Shown in pieces: positions 34,721 to 42,766 of a stretch of 64,000 nucleotides of DNA. This DNA comes from an uncultured Prevotellaceae bacterium (GTDB taxonomy: Bacteria > Bacteroidota > Bacteroidia > Bacteroidales > Bacteroidaceae). The stretch's first letter is position 1. Each line of letters begins with the position of its first letter. The position numbers and the translations under genes are program-made. The notes below the pieces were generated by a model. It was not told the DNA's origin. It was given only the letters and a program-made list of their open reading frames with translations, and did not search any database. The stretch is from the NCBI GenBank assembly GCA_947167515.1, contig CAMVIM010000018.1, forward strand, positions 1 through 64,000. Direction: 5' to 3'.

Positions 34721-34747
34721 ATAGGCATTCGGCAGGACATTCGCAAA
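34716..34747 (-). promoter_or_regulatory. Promoter of the HU-like gene
   Basis: On the minus strand TTTG (34744-34747), a 20-base spacer and TATCTTTG (34716-34723) match the consensus fully. Transcription would start at about 34709, at the edge of element B. Confidence 0.85.
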
Positions 34748-34869
34748 CAGAAAGAGGGGAAACGTCACTTCCTCTTCACTCTTTCCCCTTTTTTCTTTCC
34801 CTCCGTATCAAAACAGGCCTCCTCTATCCTCATAAATCCACTTTTTTTACAAAAACTCCTCCCAACCTT

Positions 34870-34899
34870 TTTGGCTTTTCTTTTTTTTCCGTACTTTTG
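34870..34899 (+). promoter_or_regulatory. Promoter and structured leader of the restriction-modification genes
   Basis: TTTG (34870-34873) and TACTTTTG (34892-34899) are 18 bases apart. The leader to the methyltransferase ATG at 35073 is about 165 bases. It can form hairpins CGGCAT/ATGCCG (34914-34928), TTGAAT/ATTCAA (34954-34971) and GGAGG/CCTTCC just before the start. I see no gene in it; a small RNA or regulatory leader is possible but unproven. Confidence 0.55.
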
Positions 34900-35072
34900 C
34901 CCTTGCAAGCGTTCGGCATCCCATGCCGTCCGTGCGCAGACATTGTGGGCATATTGAATCATCGTATTCAATTCTGAAGGTTCTACGTTCAAAAATAGTC
35001 CGACCAGACACTACTACGAACCGGAGGAACGGGATACGTTTATGTCCGATAGTCCTTCCTTAAATAGAAAAC

Positions 35073-36380
35073 ATGGCTAAAAAGAAAATAGACGAAAAAC
35101 TGACACTTCAAGCCCATCCTGAAGAGATAACCGAGGACGGCTTGAAAATTTATGGCGAAACATCATATGAGAATCAGATGGCGGTGCTGAGCCAGTATCT
35201 GCACAACGGAGGGATTGAGGGCAATGACATTGATGCAAGGGTGAGACGCAAGGAAATAATGATGGCTATTCATGACTTTCTTGATACGAAAAAGGTAATT
35301 GGGGGTGTAGAGGAAATCGACGAAGAATATGCTTGTCGAGTGGCTGAAAGCCCATTGGATTATCCACTTTTTGCAGACTTCTTCGATGTTCCTTTCCCCG
35401 ATCCCAACCCTGCGAACTTCACTTTTATTGACCTTTTTGCAGGTATGGGTGGTTTCCGCTTGGCTATGCAGGCACAGGGTGGCAAGTGCGTTTTCTCGTC
35501 GGAATGGAACAAATACGCTCAGAAAACATATTTCGCCAACTTTGGTGAAATGCCTTTCGGCGACATTACAAAGGAATCGACCAAAGGCTATATTCCGGAG
35601 CACTTCGACATACTCTGCGCTGGCTTCCCCTGTCAACCGTTCTCAATCGCAGGTGTGTCGAAAAAGAAAAGTCTTGGCCGAGAGACTGGCTTTAAGGACA
35701 AGACGCAGGGAACTCTCTTTTTCGATGTGGCCGACATCATCAGTCGTCACCGCCCCAAGGCCTTCTATCTGGAGAACGTGAAGAACCTAACTTCACACGA
35801 CAAAGGTAACACTTTCCGCATTATTCGTGAGACATTGGAAGAATTGAACTATTCCATCCATTATCGGGTAATGGACGGTCAAACCTATGTTCCGCAACAC
35901 CGCGAGCGCATAATGATTGTAGGCTTCGACCGCGTACGCTATCATGGCGAAGAGGAATTCAACTTTCCCGAACAGCATGAAGCTACAAGGACCATTGGTG
36001 AAATTCTTGACCCCAACATAGACCCGAAATATACACTTAGCGACAAACTTTGGAAATACTTGCAAGCATATGCTGAGAAACATCGTGCTAAAGGCAACGG
36101 CTTTGGCTATGGGCTTGTTGACCTCAATGGTATTAGCCGTACACTCAGTGCGCGTTACTATAAGGACGGCTCAGAAATCCTCATCCCGCAGGGTGACGAC
36201 ATAAACCCTCGCAAACTCTCGCCTCGTGAGTGTGCCCGTCTGATGGGCTATCCCGACACATACCGTCTTGACCAAGTTTCCGACGTGCAGGCTTATCGTC
36301 AATGTGGAAACTCTGTCATTGTACCACTCATTACTGCTGTATCAGAACAAATCATTCAAACCATCAACGACTATGAGTGA
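35073..36380 (+). CDS. DNA cytosine-5 methyltransferase (Dcm/M.EcoRII-like)
   Basis: The 435-residue enzyme has all C5-methyltransferase motifs in order: FIDLFAGMGGF (I, AdoMet), GFPCQPFSIAG (IV, catalytic cysteine), YLENVKNL (VI), QHRERIMIVGF (VIII) and QCGNSVIVPL (X). An N-terminal extension of about 115 residues precedes motif I, as in M.EcoRII and Dcm. It overlaps the downstream EcoRII-like endonuclease gene by 8 bases. It would protect host DNA, probably at CCWGG, but specificity is inferred only from the partner. Base composition is more AT-rich than the flanking genes, suggesting acquisition. Confidence 0.95.
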   Translation: MAKKKIDEKLTLQAHPEEITEDGLKIYGETSYENQMAVLSQYLHNGGIEGNDIDARVRRKEIMMAIHDFLDTKKVIGGVEEIDEEYACRVAESPLDYPLFADFFDVPFPDPNPANFTFIDLFAGMGGFRLAMQAQGGKCVFSSEWNKYAQKTYFANFGEMPFGDITKESTKGYIPEHFDILCAGFPCQPFSIAGVSKKKSLGRETGFKDKTQGTLFFDVADIISRHRPKAFYLENVKNLTSHDKGNTFRIIRETLEELNYSIHYRVMDGQTYVPQHRERIMIVGFDRVRYHGEEEFNFPEQHEATRTIGEILDPNIDPKYTLSDKLWKYLQAYAEKHRAKGNGFGYGLVDLNGISRTLSARYYKDGSEILIPQGDDINPRKLSPRECARLMGYPDTYRLDQVSDVQAYRQCGNSVIVPLITAVSEQIIQTINDYE

Positions 36381-37569
36381 AATATTAAACTTCGCAATTC
36401 GCAGCGTACAGCAATCTAAGGCTGCATGGTGCCGCTTCATCACAGGCAACGACACTGGAACCACGGGGAGTCATCAAGCAGGTTTTTACATTCCCAAGTG
36501 TGCTTCAGAACTACTCTTTGACGAGCCTGGGCGAAAGGGCGAGAACAAAGAAAAGACAGTCCTGATAAAATGGCAGAATGACTTCACGACCGAGAGTTGT
36601 ATGAAATATTATGGTCAAGGTACTCGCAATGAGTACCGAATTACACGCTTTGGTCGTGGATTCCCTTTCTTGCAAGATGACAACGTGGGGGACTTGCTCA
36701 TCATTGCCAAGTTTACTGAGGAGGATTACGCAGGTTATGTTTTGAACTTTGATGAGGACATCGACGAGTTTTTTGCTACGTTCAACCTTGCTCCAGACGA
36801 GACCAACCAACTAATTGATGTGGCTGGCATTGTGAAACCTGATGAGAAGATAGCCTTGTTACTCCAAGAGTTTACAGGCCGATTCAATAGTTTTCCAGAA
36901 ACTCGACAGATGGCACAGGGCGCACGTGATTGTTTCAACAAAGCCTATAACATTGCCGACAAAACACTAAAGGACAAACCAGATGAGATTTTATTGAGTT
37001 GGGTCGATACGGAATATCGTCTTTTTAAGTGTATGGAGGAAAAAGTCTATGCTGATGCCGTCAATCGTCCTTTCGGCAGCATAGATGCTTTTGTGCAGAT
37101 GGCTAACGAAGTGCTGAACCGTCGCAAGTCGCGTGCAGGAAAGTCTTTAGAGCATCACCTTGCCGACATTTTTGCCATAAACAAATTGGTTTTCGAAGAG
37201 CAAGCCGTTACCGAAGACAACAAGAAACCAGACTTTCTTTTCCCAAATGGTAAGTGCTATCATAACTTGCTGTTTCCAGCCGATAATTTGATAGTATTAG
37301 GCGCAAAAACTACTTGCAAAGACCGTTGGCGTCAAGTGTTGACCGAGGCTGATCGTGTGAACATTAAGTTTCTATTCACTTTACAGCAGGGAATCTCTAA
37401 GAATCAACTGAAAGAAATGCATGACTCTCATTTGAAACTTGTTGTTCCTCACAAATACATCACCAGTTTTCCGCAAGAATATCAGTCTGAGTTGTTCGAC
37501 CTTGCAGGCTTCATTCAAATGGTAAGAAAAAAGCAAGAGAATCTCCAAAAGTATTACATTCCCATGTAG
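36373..37569 (+). CDS. EcoRII-like type II restriction endonuclease
   Basis: The 398-residue protein is close to EcoRII in length (about 404) and in C-terminal motifs: RRKSRAGKSLEHHLADIF, NKKPDFLFPNG, GAKTTCKDRWRQVLTEADR, FTLQQGIS and LVVPH. The N-terminal half (TGNDTGTTGSHQAGFYIPK) matches the effector DNA-binding domain of that family. EcoRII (type IIE) cuts at CCWGG and needs two sites, and is paired with a C5 methyltransferase as here. The ATG at 36373 overlaps the methyltransferase stop; a longer frame from 36268 is rejected because it lies inside the methyltransferase gene. Confidence 0.92.
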   Translation: MSEILNFAIRSVQQSKAAWCRFITGNDTGTTGSHQAGFYIPKCASELLFDEPGRKGENKEKTVLIKWQNDFTTESCMKYYGQGTRNEYRITRFGRGFPFLQDDNVGDLLIIAKFTEEDYAGYVLNFDEDIDEFFATFNLAPDETNQLIDVAGIVKPDEKIALLLQEFTGRFNSFPETRQMAQGARDCFNKAYNIADKTLKDKPDEILLSWVDTEYRLFKCMEEKVYADAVNRPFGSIDAFVQMANEVLNRRKSRAGKSLEHHLADIFAINKLVFEEQAVTEDNKKPDFLFPNGKCYHNLLFPADNLIVLGAKTTCKDRWRQVLTEADRVNIKFLFTLQQGISKNQLKEMHDSHLKLVVPHKYITSFPQEYQSELFDLAGFIQMVRKKQENLQKYYIPM

Positions 37570-37706
37570 TTTGTCTAAACTGAAATAGTGGTTGTGAACA
37601 CCAGAAACCCCGCAATATCCTTGACCTTCTCCCCATTTGTTCTCAGCATAGTTTGTGGGCTTTCTTTCAAGAATTATCCTTTAAAGATTATCTTTTTTAG
37701 ATAAAA

Positions 37707-37738
37707 TTTGTAAGTTTGCAAACAAAGTGGTATTTTTG
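37707..37738 (+). promoter_or_regulatory. Promoter of the ATPase gene
   Basis: TTTG (37707-37710), a 20-base spacer and TATTTTTG (37731-37738) match the consensus fully. The AT-rich 187-base gap after the endonuclease gene holds this promoter and nothing else I can name. Confidence 0.8.
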
Positions 37739-37768
37739 TGGCGAAAATAACATTTAATGCTTGTGGTC

Positions 37769-38890
37769 ATGATAGAAAACCCTTTCATCACCTACGGATA
37801 TGAGTCGCCAGAATATTTCTGTGACCGTGAGGCTGAGGCGGAACAACTGATGTCTCTGCTTGTGAATGGCAATCATACAGCACTGATTTCTCCTCGCCGC
37901 ATGGGAAAGACGGGGCTGATTCGCCATTGTTTTGCCAATCCTCGTTTGAGTGAGCATTACTACACGTTCTTGATTGACATCTATGCAACCAAGACGTTGC
38001 AGGACATGGTGTATCAGTTGGGGCACGGCATCGTGAGGCGGCTGAAACCTCGTGGACAGGCGGCTATTGACAAGTTTTTGCAAGTGGTCACATCGTTGCG
38101 CACAGGCATTTCTTTTGATGGAAAGGGTAATGCCAGTTGGAATCTTGGCATTGGTGACATCAAATCTCCTGTTTTCACGCTGGAAGAGATTTTCAGTTAT
38201 CTTCAGTCAGCGGAGAGGCCATGTGTTGTGGCGATTGATGAGTTTCAGACCATCTCTCAATATCAGGAGAGCAATGTGGAGGCAATGCTCCGTACCTACG
38301 TTCAGCAGTGTCGTAATGCGGTCTTTGTCTTTTCGGGCTCACAACAAAGTATGATGAGTGAGATGTTTTCCTCTCCCGTTCGTCCTTTCTACCAGAGTGT
38401 GTCACTGATGTTTCTGAAACCAGTGCCGCTGGAAGCGTATGAGGTTTTTGCAAAGAAGCACTTCCTGGACTATGGGAAAGATGTGGCAGATGGAGTGGTC
38501 AGTACAATATACGAACGTTTTGACGGTATCACATGGTACATCCAGAAGATGCTCAATCAATTGTTTGCCATTACTCCGAAAGGTTATACCGTCTCACTTG
38601 CTGACATTGATAAGGCTGAGAGTCAAATCGTCCATCAGAATGAGGAAGCCTATAAGGATATGCTTTTCCAACTCACAACTAAGCAGCGTGACCTCTTCAT
38701 CGCTATCAGCAAGGAAGGGAAGGCAAGTCAGATCACTGGGTCTTCTTTCCTGAAACGTCATCACCTGCCTTCTGCCAGCAGTGTGCAGAAAGCAGCTTCT
38801 ATCCTTCTGACCAAGCAATTGCTGACTCACTATCAAGGAGTTTATGAACTTTATGATAAGTTCATGGCGACTTGGTTGAGAAGAAGTTGA
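37769..38890 (+). CDS. Archaeal-type P-loop ATPase (AAA family)
   Basis: The 373-residue protein opens MIENPFITYGYESPEYFCDR, then Walker A SPRRMGKTGL and Walker B CVVAIDEFQTISQY, with a sensor-like FSGSQQSMMSEMF. A winged-helix-like C-terminal part follows (LTTKQRDLFIAISKEGKASQ). This is the layout of the archaeal ATPase group often found as single genes in Bacteroidota; function is unknown. The second ATG (37769) is preferred to 37757 by family pattern. It lies between the EcoRII-like system and the etf operon and has its own promoter, so a defence link is only positional. Confidence 0.85.
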   Translation: MIENPFITYGYESPEYFCDREAEAEQLMSLLVNGNHTALISPRRMGKTGLIRHCFANPRLSEHYYTFLIDIYATKTLQDMVYQLGHGIVRRLKPRGQAAIDKFLQVVTSLRTGISFDGKGNASWNLGIGDIKSPVFTLEEIFSYLQSAERPCVVAIDEFQTISQYQESNVEAMLRTYVQQCRNAVFVFSGSQQSMMSEMFSSPVRPFYQSVSLMFLKPVPLEAYEVFAKKHFLDYGKDVADGVVSTIYERFDGITWYIQKMLNQLFAITPKGYTVSLADIDKAESQIVHQNEEAYKDMLFQLTTKQRDLFIAISKEGKASQITGSSFLKRHHLPSASSVQKAASILLTKQLLTHYQGVYELYDKFMATWLRRS

Positions 38891-38916
38891 TATGGACTTT
38901 GTTTTTTCTTTAGCAT

Positions 38917-38953
38917 AAAAAGGGCTGACTTCCTCGTCGGAGCCAGCCCTTTT
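38917..38953. terminator. Bidirectional terminator between the ATPase and acyl-CoA dehydrogenase genes
   Basis: AAAAGGGCTG pairs with CAGCCCTTTT around an imperfect stem-loop, with A and T runs on either side. It sits between two convergent genes. Confidence 0.9.
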
Positions 38954-38972
38954 ATTATAATATGTGTGTATC

Positions 38973-40682
38973 TTATTCTTGCACGTAGTTTGGCAACTGC
39001 TCAACATCGAGTGCGTTGATGTAGTTGCTGTGCTTTGCCACTTCGCTCTCAGCGTAGTTGATGAAGACGGTGAGCGACTTGCCAAAGAGTTCGGGAGCAC
39101 GCTGGGTGTCCTGCAGGAGCAGGTGGCTCATGATGACGTAGGCAGTCATCTCGTAGAGTTTGCGGGCACAGAGGTCGAGGAAGTCCTGGTTGCCAGGAGC
39201 CTTTGCTGCCTCAATGGCTGCGGTCAACTTCTCGTTCATTGCCTTGATGCGCTCTGCATAAGCAGCATACTCAGCAGCAACGGGTTCTGCTTCGAAGTCC
39301 TTGATGACACCTGCATAGAAACCAGAAGTGATGTAGCGGATGGCTGCAACCGTCTGGAGCTGTGTGGTACCCTCGTAGATGGACATGATGCGGGCATCGC
39401 GATAGACGCGCTGGCACTTGTACTCAAGCATGAAGCCTGATCCGCCATGCACCTGAATAGAGTCATAAGCGGATTCGTTGGCGAACTCGGAGTTCATACC
39501 CTTGGCGAGTGGCGTGAAGGCATCAGCGAGCTTGCTGTACTTCTTGAACTCGTCGCGCTCTTCTGGAGTGAGCTTGCGCTCCTTGCTGATGTCGTCGAGA
39601 GCCTTGTAGATGTCCACATAGCGGGCAGTCATGTAGAGGAGTGAACGACCTGCATCGAGCTTTGCCTTGATGCGAGCAATCATATCGTAAACGGCTGGGA
39701 AGTGGATGATTTCCTTGCCGAACTGCTTGCGGTCGCGAGCATAGTTGATGGCCTCTTCGTAAGCTGCCTGCTCTGCACCGACTGACTGAGAGGCGATGCC
39801 GAGACGGGCACCGTTCATCAGACCCATCACATACTTGATAAGGCCGAGTTTCTCAGAGCCGCAGAGTTCTGCCTTGGCGTTCTTGTAAACGAGTTCGCAA
39901 GTGGGGCTGCCGTGGATGCCGAGCTTGTTCTCGATGCGACGTACATTCACGCCACCGTTGCGCTTGTCGTAGATGAACATGGAGAGGCCGCGGCCGTCGC
40001 GAGTGCCTTCTACTGAACGTGCCAGCACGAGGTGGATGTCGGCGTCGCCGTTGGTGATGAATCGCTTCACTCCGTTGAGTCGCCAGCAGTTCTCCTTCTC
40101 GTCGAAGGTGGCCTTGAGCATCACAGACTGGAGGTCGGAACCTGCATCGGGCTCGGTGAGGTCCATTGACATGGTTTCGCCGGCACAAACACGGGGGATG
40201 TAGCGCTTGCGCTGATCTTCGTCACCGAACTCATAGAGCGTCTCGATACAATCCTGGAGTGACCAGATGTTTTCGAAACCAGCATCACCTTCAGCGATGA
40301 TTTCGTTGGCAGCAGTATAAACCACGTTAGGCAGATTGAGGCCGCCGTAACGACGTGGCATGGTCATGCCGCAGAGACCAGCCTTGATGGTGGCATCGAG
40401 GTTCTCGTAGGTCTTGGAGGCATAGCGCACGCGGCCGTTCTCGCAGTGAGGGCCTTCAGCATCGACATCCTCTGAATTGGGGCCGATGATGTTGGCGTTG
40501 ATGTCGCCTGTGATTTCGAGCAGGCTGTCATAGTTCTCCTGTGCATCCTCGTAGTCCTTGGGTGCATAGTCATACTGACCGTAGTCAGCATAGTTTCTCT
40601 CCTTCAACTCAACGATGCGTTTCATCAAAGGGTGTTCCATGTGGAATTTAATCTCAGGAACATCTGTATAGGAATTAGCCAT
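38973..40682 (-). CDS. Acyl-CoA dehydrogenase
   Basis: The 569-residue FAD enzyme has the family motifs SMDLTEPDAGSDLQ (flavin contact), NGVKRFITNGDAD, RDRKQFGKEI, and YDSIQVHGGSGFMLEY. Near the C-terminus SIYEGTTQLQ is the region of the usual catalytic glutamate. A C-terminal extension of about 120 residues follows, as in the larger acyl-CoA dehydrogenases. It removes two hydrogens from an acyl-CoA and passes electrons to the ETF encoded directly upstream by etfB and etfA. The acyl chain specificity cannot be told from the sequence. Confidence 0.95.
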   Translation of the reverse strand: MANSYTDVPEIKFHMEHPLMKRIVELKERNYADYGQYDYAPKDYEDAQENYDSLLEITGDINANIIGPNSEDVDAEGPHCENGRVRYASKTYENLDATIKAGLCGMTMPRRYGGLNLPNVVYTAANEIIAEGDAGFENIWSLQDCIETLYEFGDEDQRKRYIPRVCAGETMSMDLTEPDAGSDLQSVMLKATFDEKENCWRLNGVKRFITNGDADIHLVLARSVEGTRDGRGLSMFIYDKRNGGVNVRRIENKLGIHGSPTCELVYKNAKAELCGSEKLGLIKYVMGLMNGARLGIASQSVGAEQAAYEEAINYARDRKQFGKEIIHFPAVYDMIARIKAKLDAGRSLLYMTARYVDIYKALDDISKERKLTPEERDEFKKYSKLADAFTPLAKGMNSEFANESAYDSIQVHGGSGFMLEYKCQRVYRDARIMSIYEGTTQLQTVAAIRYITSGFYAGVIKDFEAEPVAAEYAAYAERIKAMNEKLTAAIEAAKAPGNQDFLDLCARKLYEMTAYVIMSHLLLQDTQRAPELFGKSLTVFINYAESEVAKHSNYINALDVEQLPNYVQE

Positions 40683-40688
40683 AATTCT

Positions 40689-41729
40689 TTACTTACTATT
40701 CTTCTTGTAATACTTAATGAGTTTTGGAACGACCTCCTCGATGGTTCCGTTGATGATGTAGTCGGCAATCTGGTTGATAGGAGCCTGTGGGTCGTTGTTG
40801 ATGGAGATGATGATACCAGACTCCTTCATGCCTGCCACGTGCTGGATAGCACCAGAGATACCGCAAGCGATATACACCTTAGGACGTACAGTGGTACCTG
40901 TCTGACCAATCTGACGGTCGTGGTCAATCCAACCTGCATCGACAGCAGCACGGCTGGCACCTACCTCTGCGTGAAGCTCCTTAGCGAGGTCGAAGAGGAG
41001 GTTGAATCCTTCAGGACCACCTACACCGTAACCACCTGCCACGATGATGGGAGCACCCTTGAGGTTGTGCTTTGCTTTCTCCACATGACGGTCGAGCACC
41101 TTCACCACGTAGTCGGTGGTGGGGATGTACTTGGCCACGTCGTGCTTCACCACTTCTGCCTTGTAGTTCTCGTCGAGGATTTCCTTCTTCATCACACCGT
41201 CACGAACGGTTGCCATCTGTGGGCGATGTTCGGGGTTGACGATGGTTGCGATGATGGAACCGCCGAAAGCTGGACGAATCTGGTAGAGCTGGTCTTCGTA
41301 GTGCTTATCGACCATATTGCCCTCAGCGTCCTTCACCTTCATGTCGAATGAGCCAATCTCCAACTGTGTGCAGTCAGCTGTCAAACCTGAATGGAGTGCA
41401 GAAGACACGCGAGGACCAAGGTCACGACCGATGACGGTAGCACCCAAAAGGCAAATCTGTGGCTTTTCTTCCTTGAAGAGGTTCACCACTGCAGAAGTGT
41501 GTGGAAGAGATGTGTATGGGAAAAGACCTTCAGCATCAAAGATGTGTACACGGTCAACACCGTAAGGAATCACTTGTTTTTCAACGCCATCGAGGTTGTA
41601 GCCTACGAGGACAGCCTCCAACTGTACACCAAGCTGGTTGGCGAGTTTGCGACCTTTGGTGCAAAGCTCCAAACTTACGTCAGCAACCTTGTTGCCTTCA
41701 AGTTCACAATATACAAATACGTTGTTCAT
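40689..41729 (-). CDS. etfA: Electron transfer flavoprotein subunit alpha
   Basis: The 346-residue protein has the ETF alpha C-terminal FAD-binding signature, including VGASRAAVDAGW, GQTGTTVRPKVYIACGISG and GAIQHVAGM. ISINNDPQAPINQIADYII closes the domain. With EtfB it carries electrons from the acyl-CoA dehydrogenase encoded 6 bases downstream. It follows etfB by 2 bases, so the three genes form one operon. Length is normal. Confidence 0.97.
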   Translation of the reverse strand: MNNVFVYCELEGNKVADVSLELCTKGRKLANQLGVQLEAVLVGYNLDGVEKQVIPYGVDRVHIFDAEGLFPYTSLPHTSAVVNLFKEEKPQICLLGATVIGRDLGPRVSSALHSGLTADCTQLEIGSFDMKVKDAEGNMVDKHYEDQLYQIRPAFGGSIIATIVNPEHRPQMATVRDGVMKKEILDENYKAEVVKHDVAKYIPTTDYVVKVLDRHVEKAKHNLKGAPIIVAGGYGVGGPEGFNLLFDLAKELHAEVGASRAAVDAGWIDHDRQIGQTGTTVRPKVYIACGISGAIQHVAGMKESGIIISINNDPQAPINQIADYIINGTIEEVVPKLIKYYKKNSK

Positions 41730-41731
41730 AT

Positions 41732-42541
41732 TTATCCGATGGTGTTGCTTTCCATGAGTTCAACAATCAGGCTCTCTACATCTGCATCAGAAGATGTGAG
41801 TGTCTTGTTTTCTTTCGCTTTGAAGACAATGCTCTTCACCGCCTTCACGTTGGTGGGAGAACCTGCCTTGCCAATCTGTGCTGGGTCAGCCTCGATGTCC
41901 GCAGCACCCCAAGTGGTGAACTCGCGGTTCTTGTTTGCCCATACACGCTTCACGTTGCGCACACGGCAAGGAGCAGCGCTTCCATTCACAGTCACAACGA
42001 TGGGGAGAGGACCTTCCACTGTTTCGACACCACCGTCGATGTGGCGCTTAGCCACAATCTTCTTGGCAGCCTTGTCGAGAGAGATAATCTCTTCGGTGTA
42101 AGTGATCTGTGTGAGACCCAACTTCTCAGCCACCTGTGGACCTACCTGTGCAGTGTCACCATCGATGGCCTGACGACCGCAAAGAATAATGTCGTAGTCG
42201 CCCACCTTCTTGATAGCCTGAGCCAGTGTGTAGGAAGTGGCAAGGGTGTCAGCACCGCCAAGAGGACGGTCAGAAATCAGGATGCCCTCATCTGCACCAC
42301 GGTAGATACCTTCCTTCAGCACCTCTGCAGCCTTGGGAAGACCCATGGTGAGCATGGTGATGGTAGAACCAGGGTTAGCGTCCTTCAGGCGCAGAGCCTG
42401 TTCAAGGGCGTTCAAGTCCTCGGGGTTGAACACGGCTGGCAATGCAGCACGGTTCACTGTACCCTCTGGAGTCATCGCATCAGGACCGACGTTGCGTGTG
42501 TCTGGCACCTGCTTAGCGAGTACAATGATTTTTAGACTCAT
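41732..42541 (-). CDS. etfB: Electron transfer flavoprotein subunit beta
   Basis: The 269-residue protein begins MSLKIIVLAKQVPDTRNVGP and has the AMP-binding region CGRQAIDGDTAQVGPQVAE, both typical of ETF beta. It pairs with EtfA. It is first in the etfB-etfA-acd operon. A -7 box on the minus strand at 42638-42645 lies about 97 bases upstream. The 225 bases to the GH128 gene hold that promoter and the terminator of the opposite unit. Confidence 0.97.
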   Translation of the reverse strand: MSLKIIVLAKQVPDTRNVGPDAMTPEGTVNRAALPAVFNPEDLNALEQALRLKDANPGSTITMLTMGLPKAAEVLKEGIYRGADEGILISDRPLGGADTLATSYTLAQAIKKVGDYDIILCGRQAIDGDTAQVGPQVAEKLGLTQITYTEEIISLDKAAKKIVAKRHIDGGVETVEGPLPIVVTVNGSAAPCRVRNVKRVWANKNREFTTWGAADIEADPAQIGKAGSPTNVKAVKSIVFKAKENKTLTSSDADVESLIVELMESNTIG

Positions 42542-42637
42542 AATGATTATTTAATTGTTTTGGTATGTTTTGTCTTCACTCTTTCTACGTTCAGTGGTCA
42601 GACTGTTTTTCGTCAGACCATACAGCCTAATGAGTTG

Positions 42638-42645
42638 CAAATGTA
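42638..42645 (-). promoter_or_regulatory. -7 box, etfB operon promoter
   Basis: The minus strand reads TACATTTG, a full TAnnTTTG match. The -33 half is poor. The leader of about 90 bases contains a small inverted repeat TGGTC/GACCA. Confidence 0.55.
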
Positions 42646-42711
42646 CGACATTTTTTCTGTATCACCATAAAATAAAGGTTTTTTAATGCTCAAAAGAGGC
42701 GAAAGAGTGCA

Positions 42712-42747
42712 AAAGGGGCGTAAAGTTCGCGAACTTCACGCCCCTTT
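42712..42747. terminator. Terminator after the GH128 gene
   Basis: AAAGGGGCGT and AAGTTC pair with GAACTT and ACGCCCCTTT in a nearly perfect 36-base hairpin, ending 20 bases past the GH128 stop at 42767. It also insulates the etfB promoter. Confidence 0.9.
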
Positions 42748-42766
42748 GTTGGTGGATGGATGTTTC

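Noticed and set aside
36268-36372. Longer start for the EcoRII-like endonuclease
   Set aside because: It would lie entirely inside the methyltransferase gene and adds residues without match to the family; the ATG at 36373 is the natural start.
35000-38900. Integrase, tRNA or attachment site bordering the restriction-modification segment
   Set aside because: I looked for a tRNA gene, an integrase or flanking direct repeats and saw none, so no mobile-element borders are claimed.
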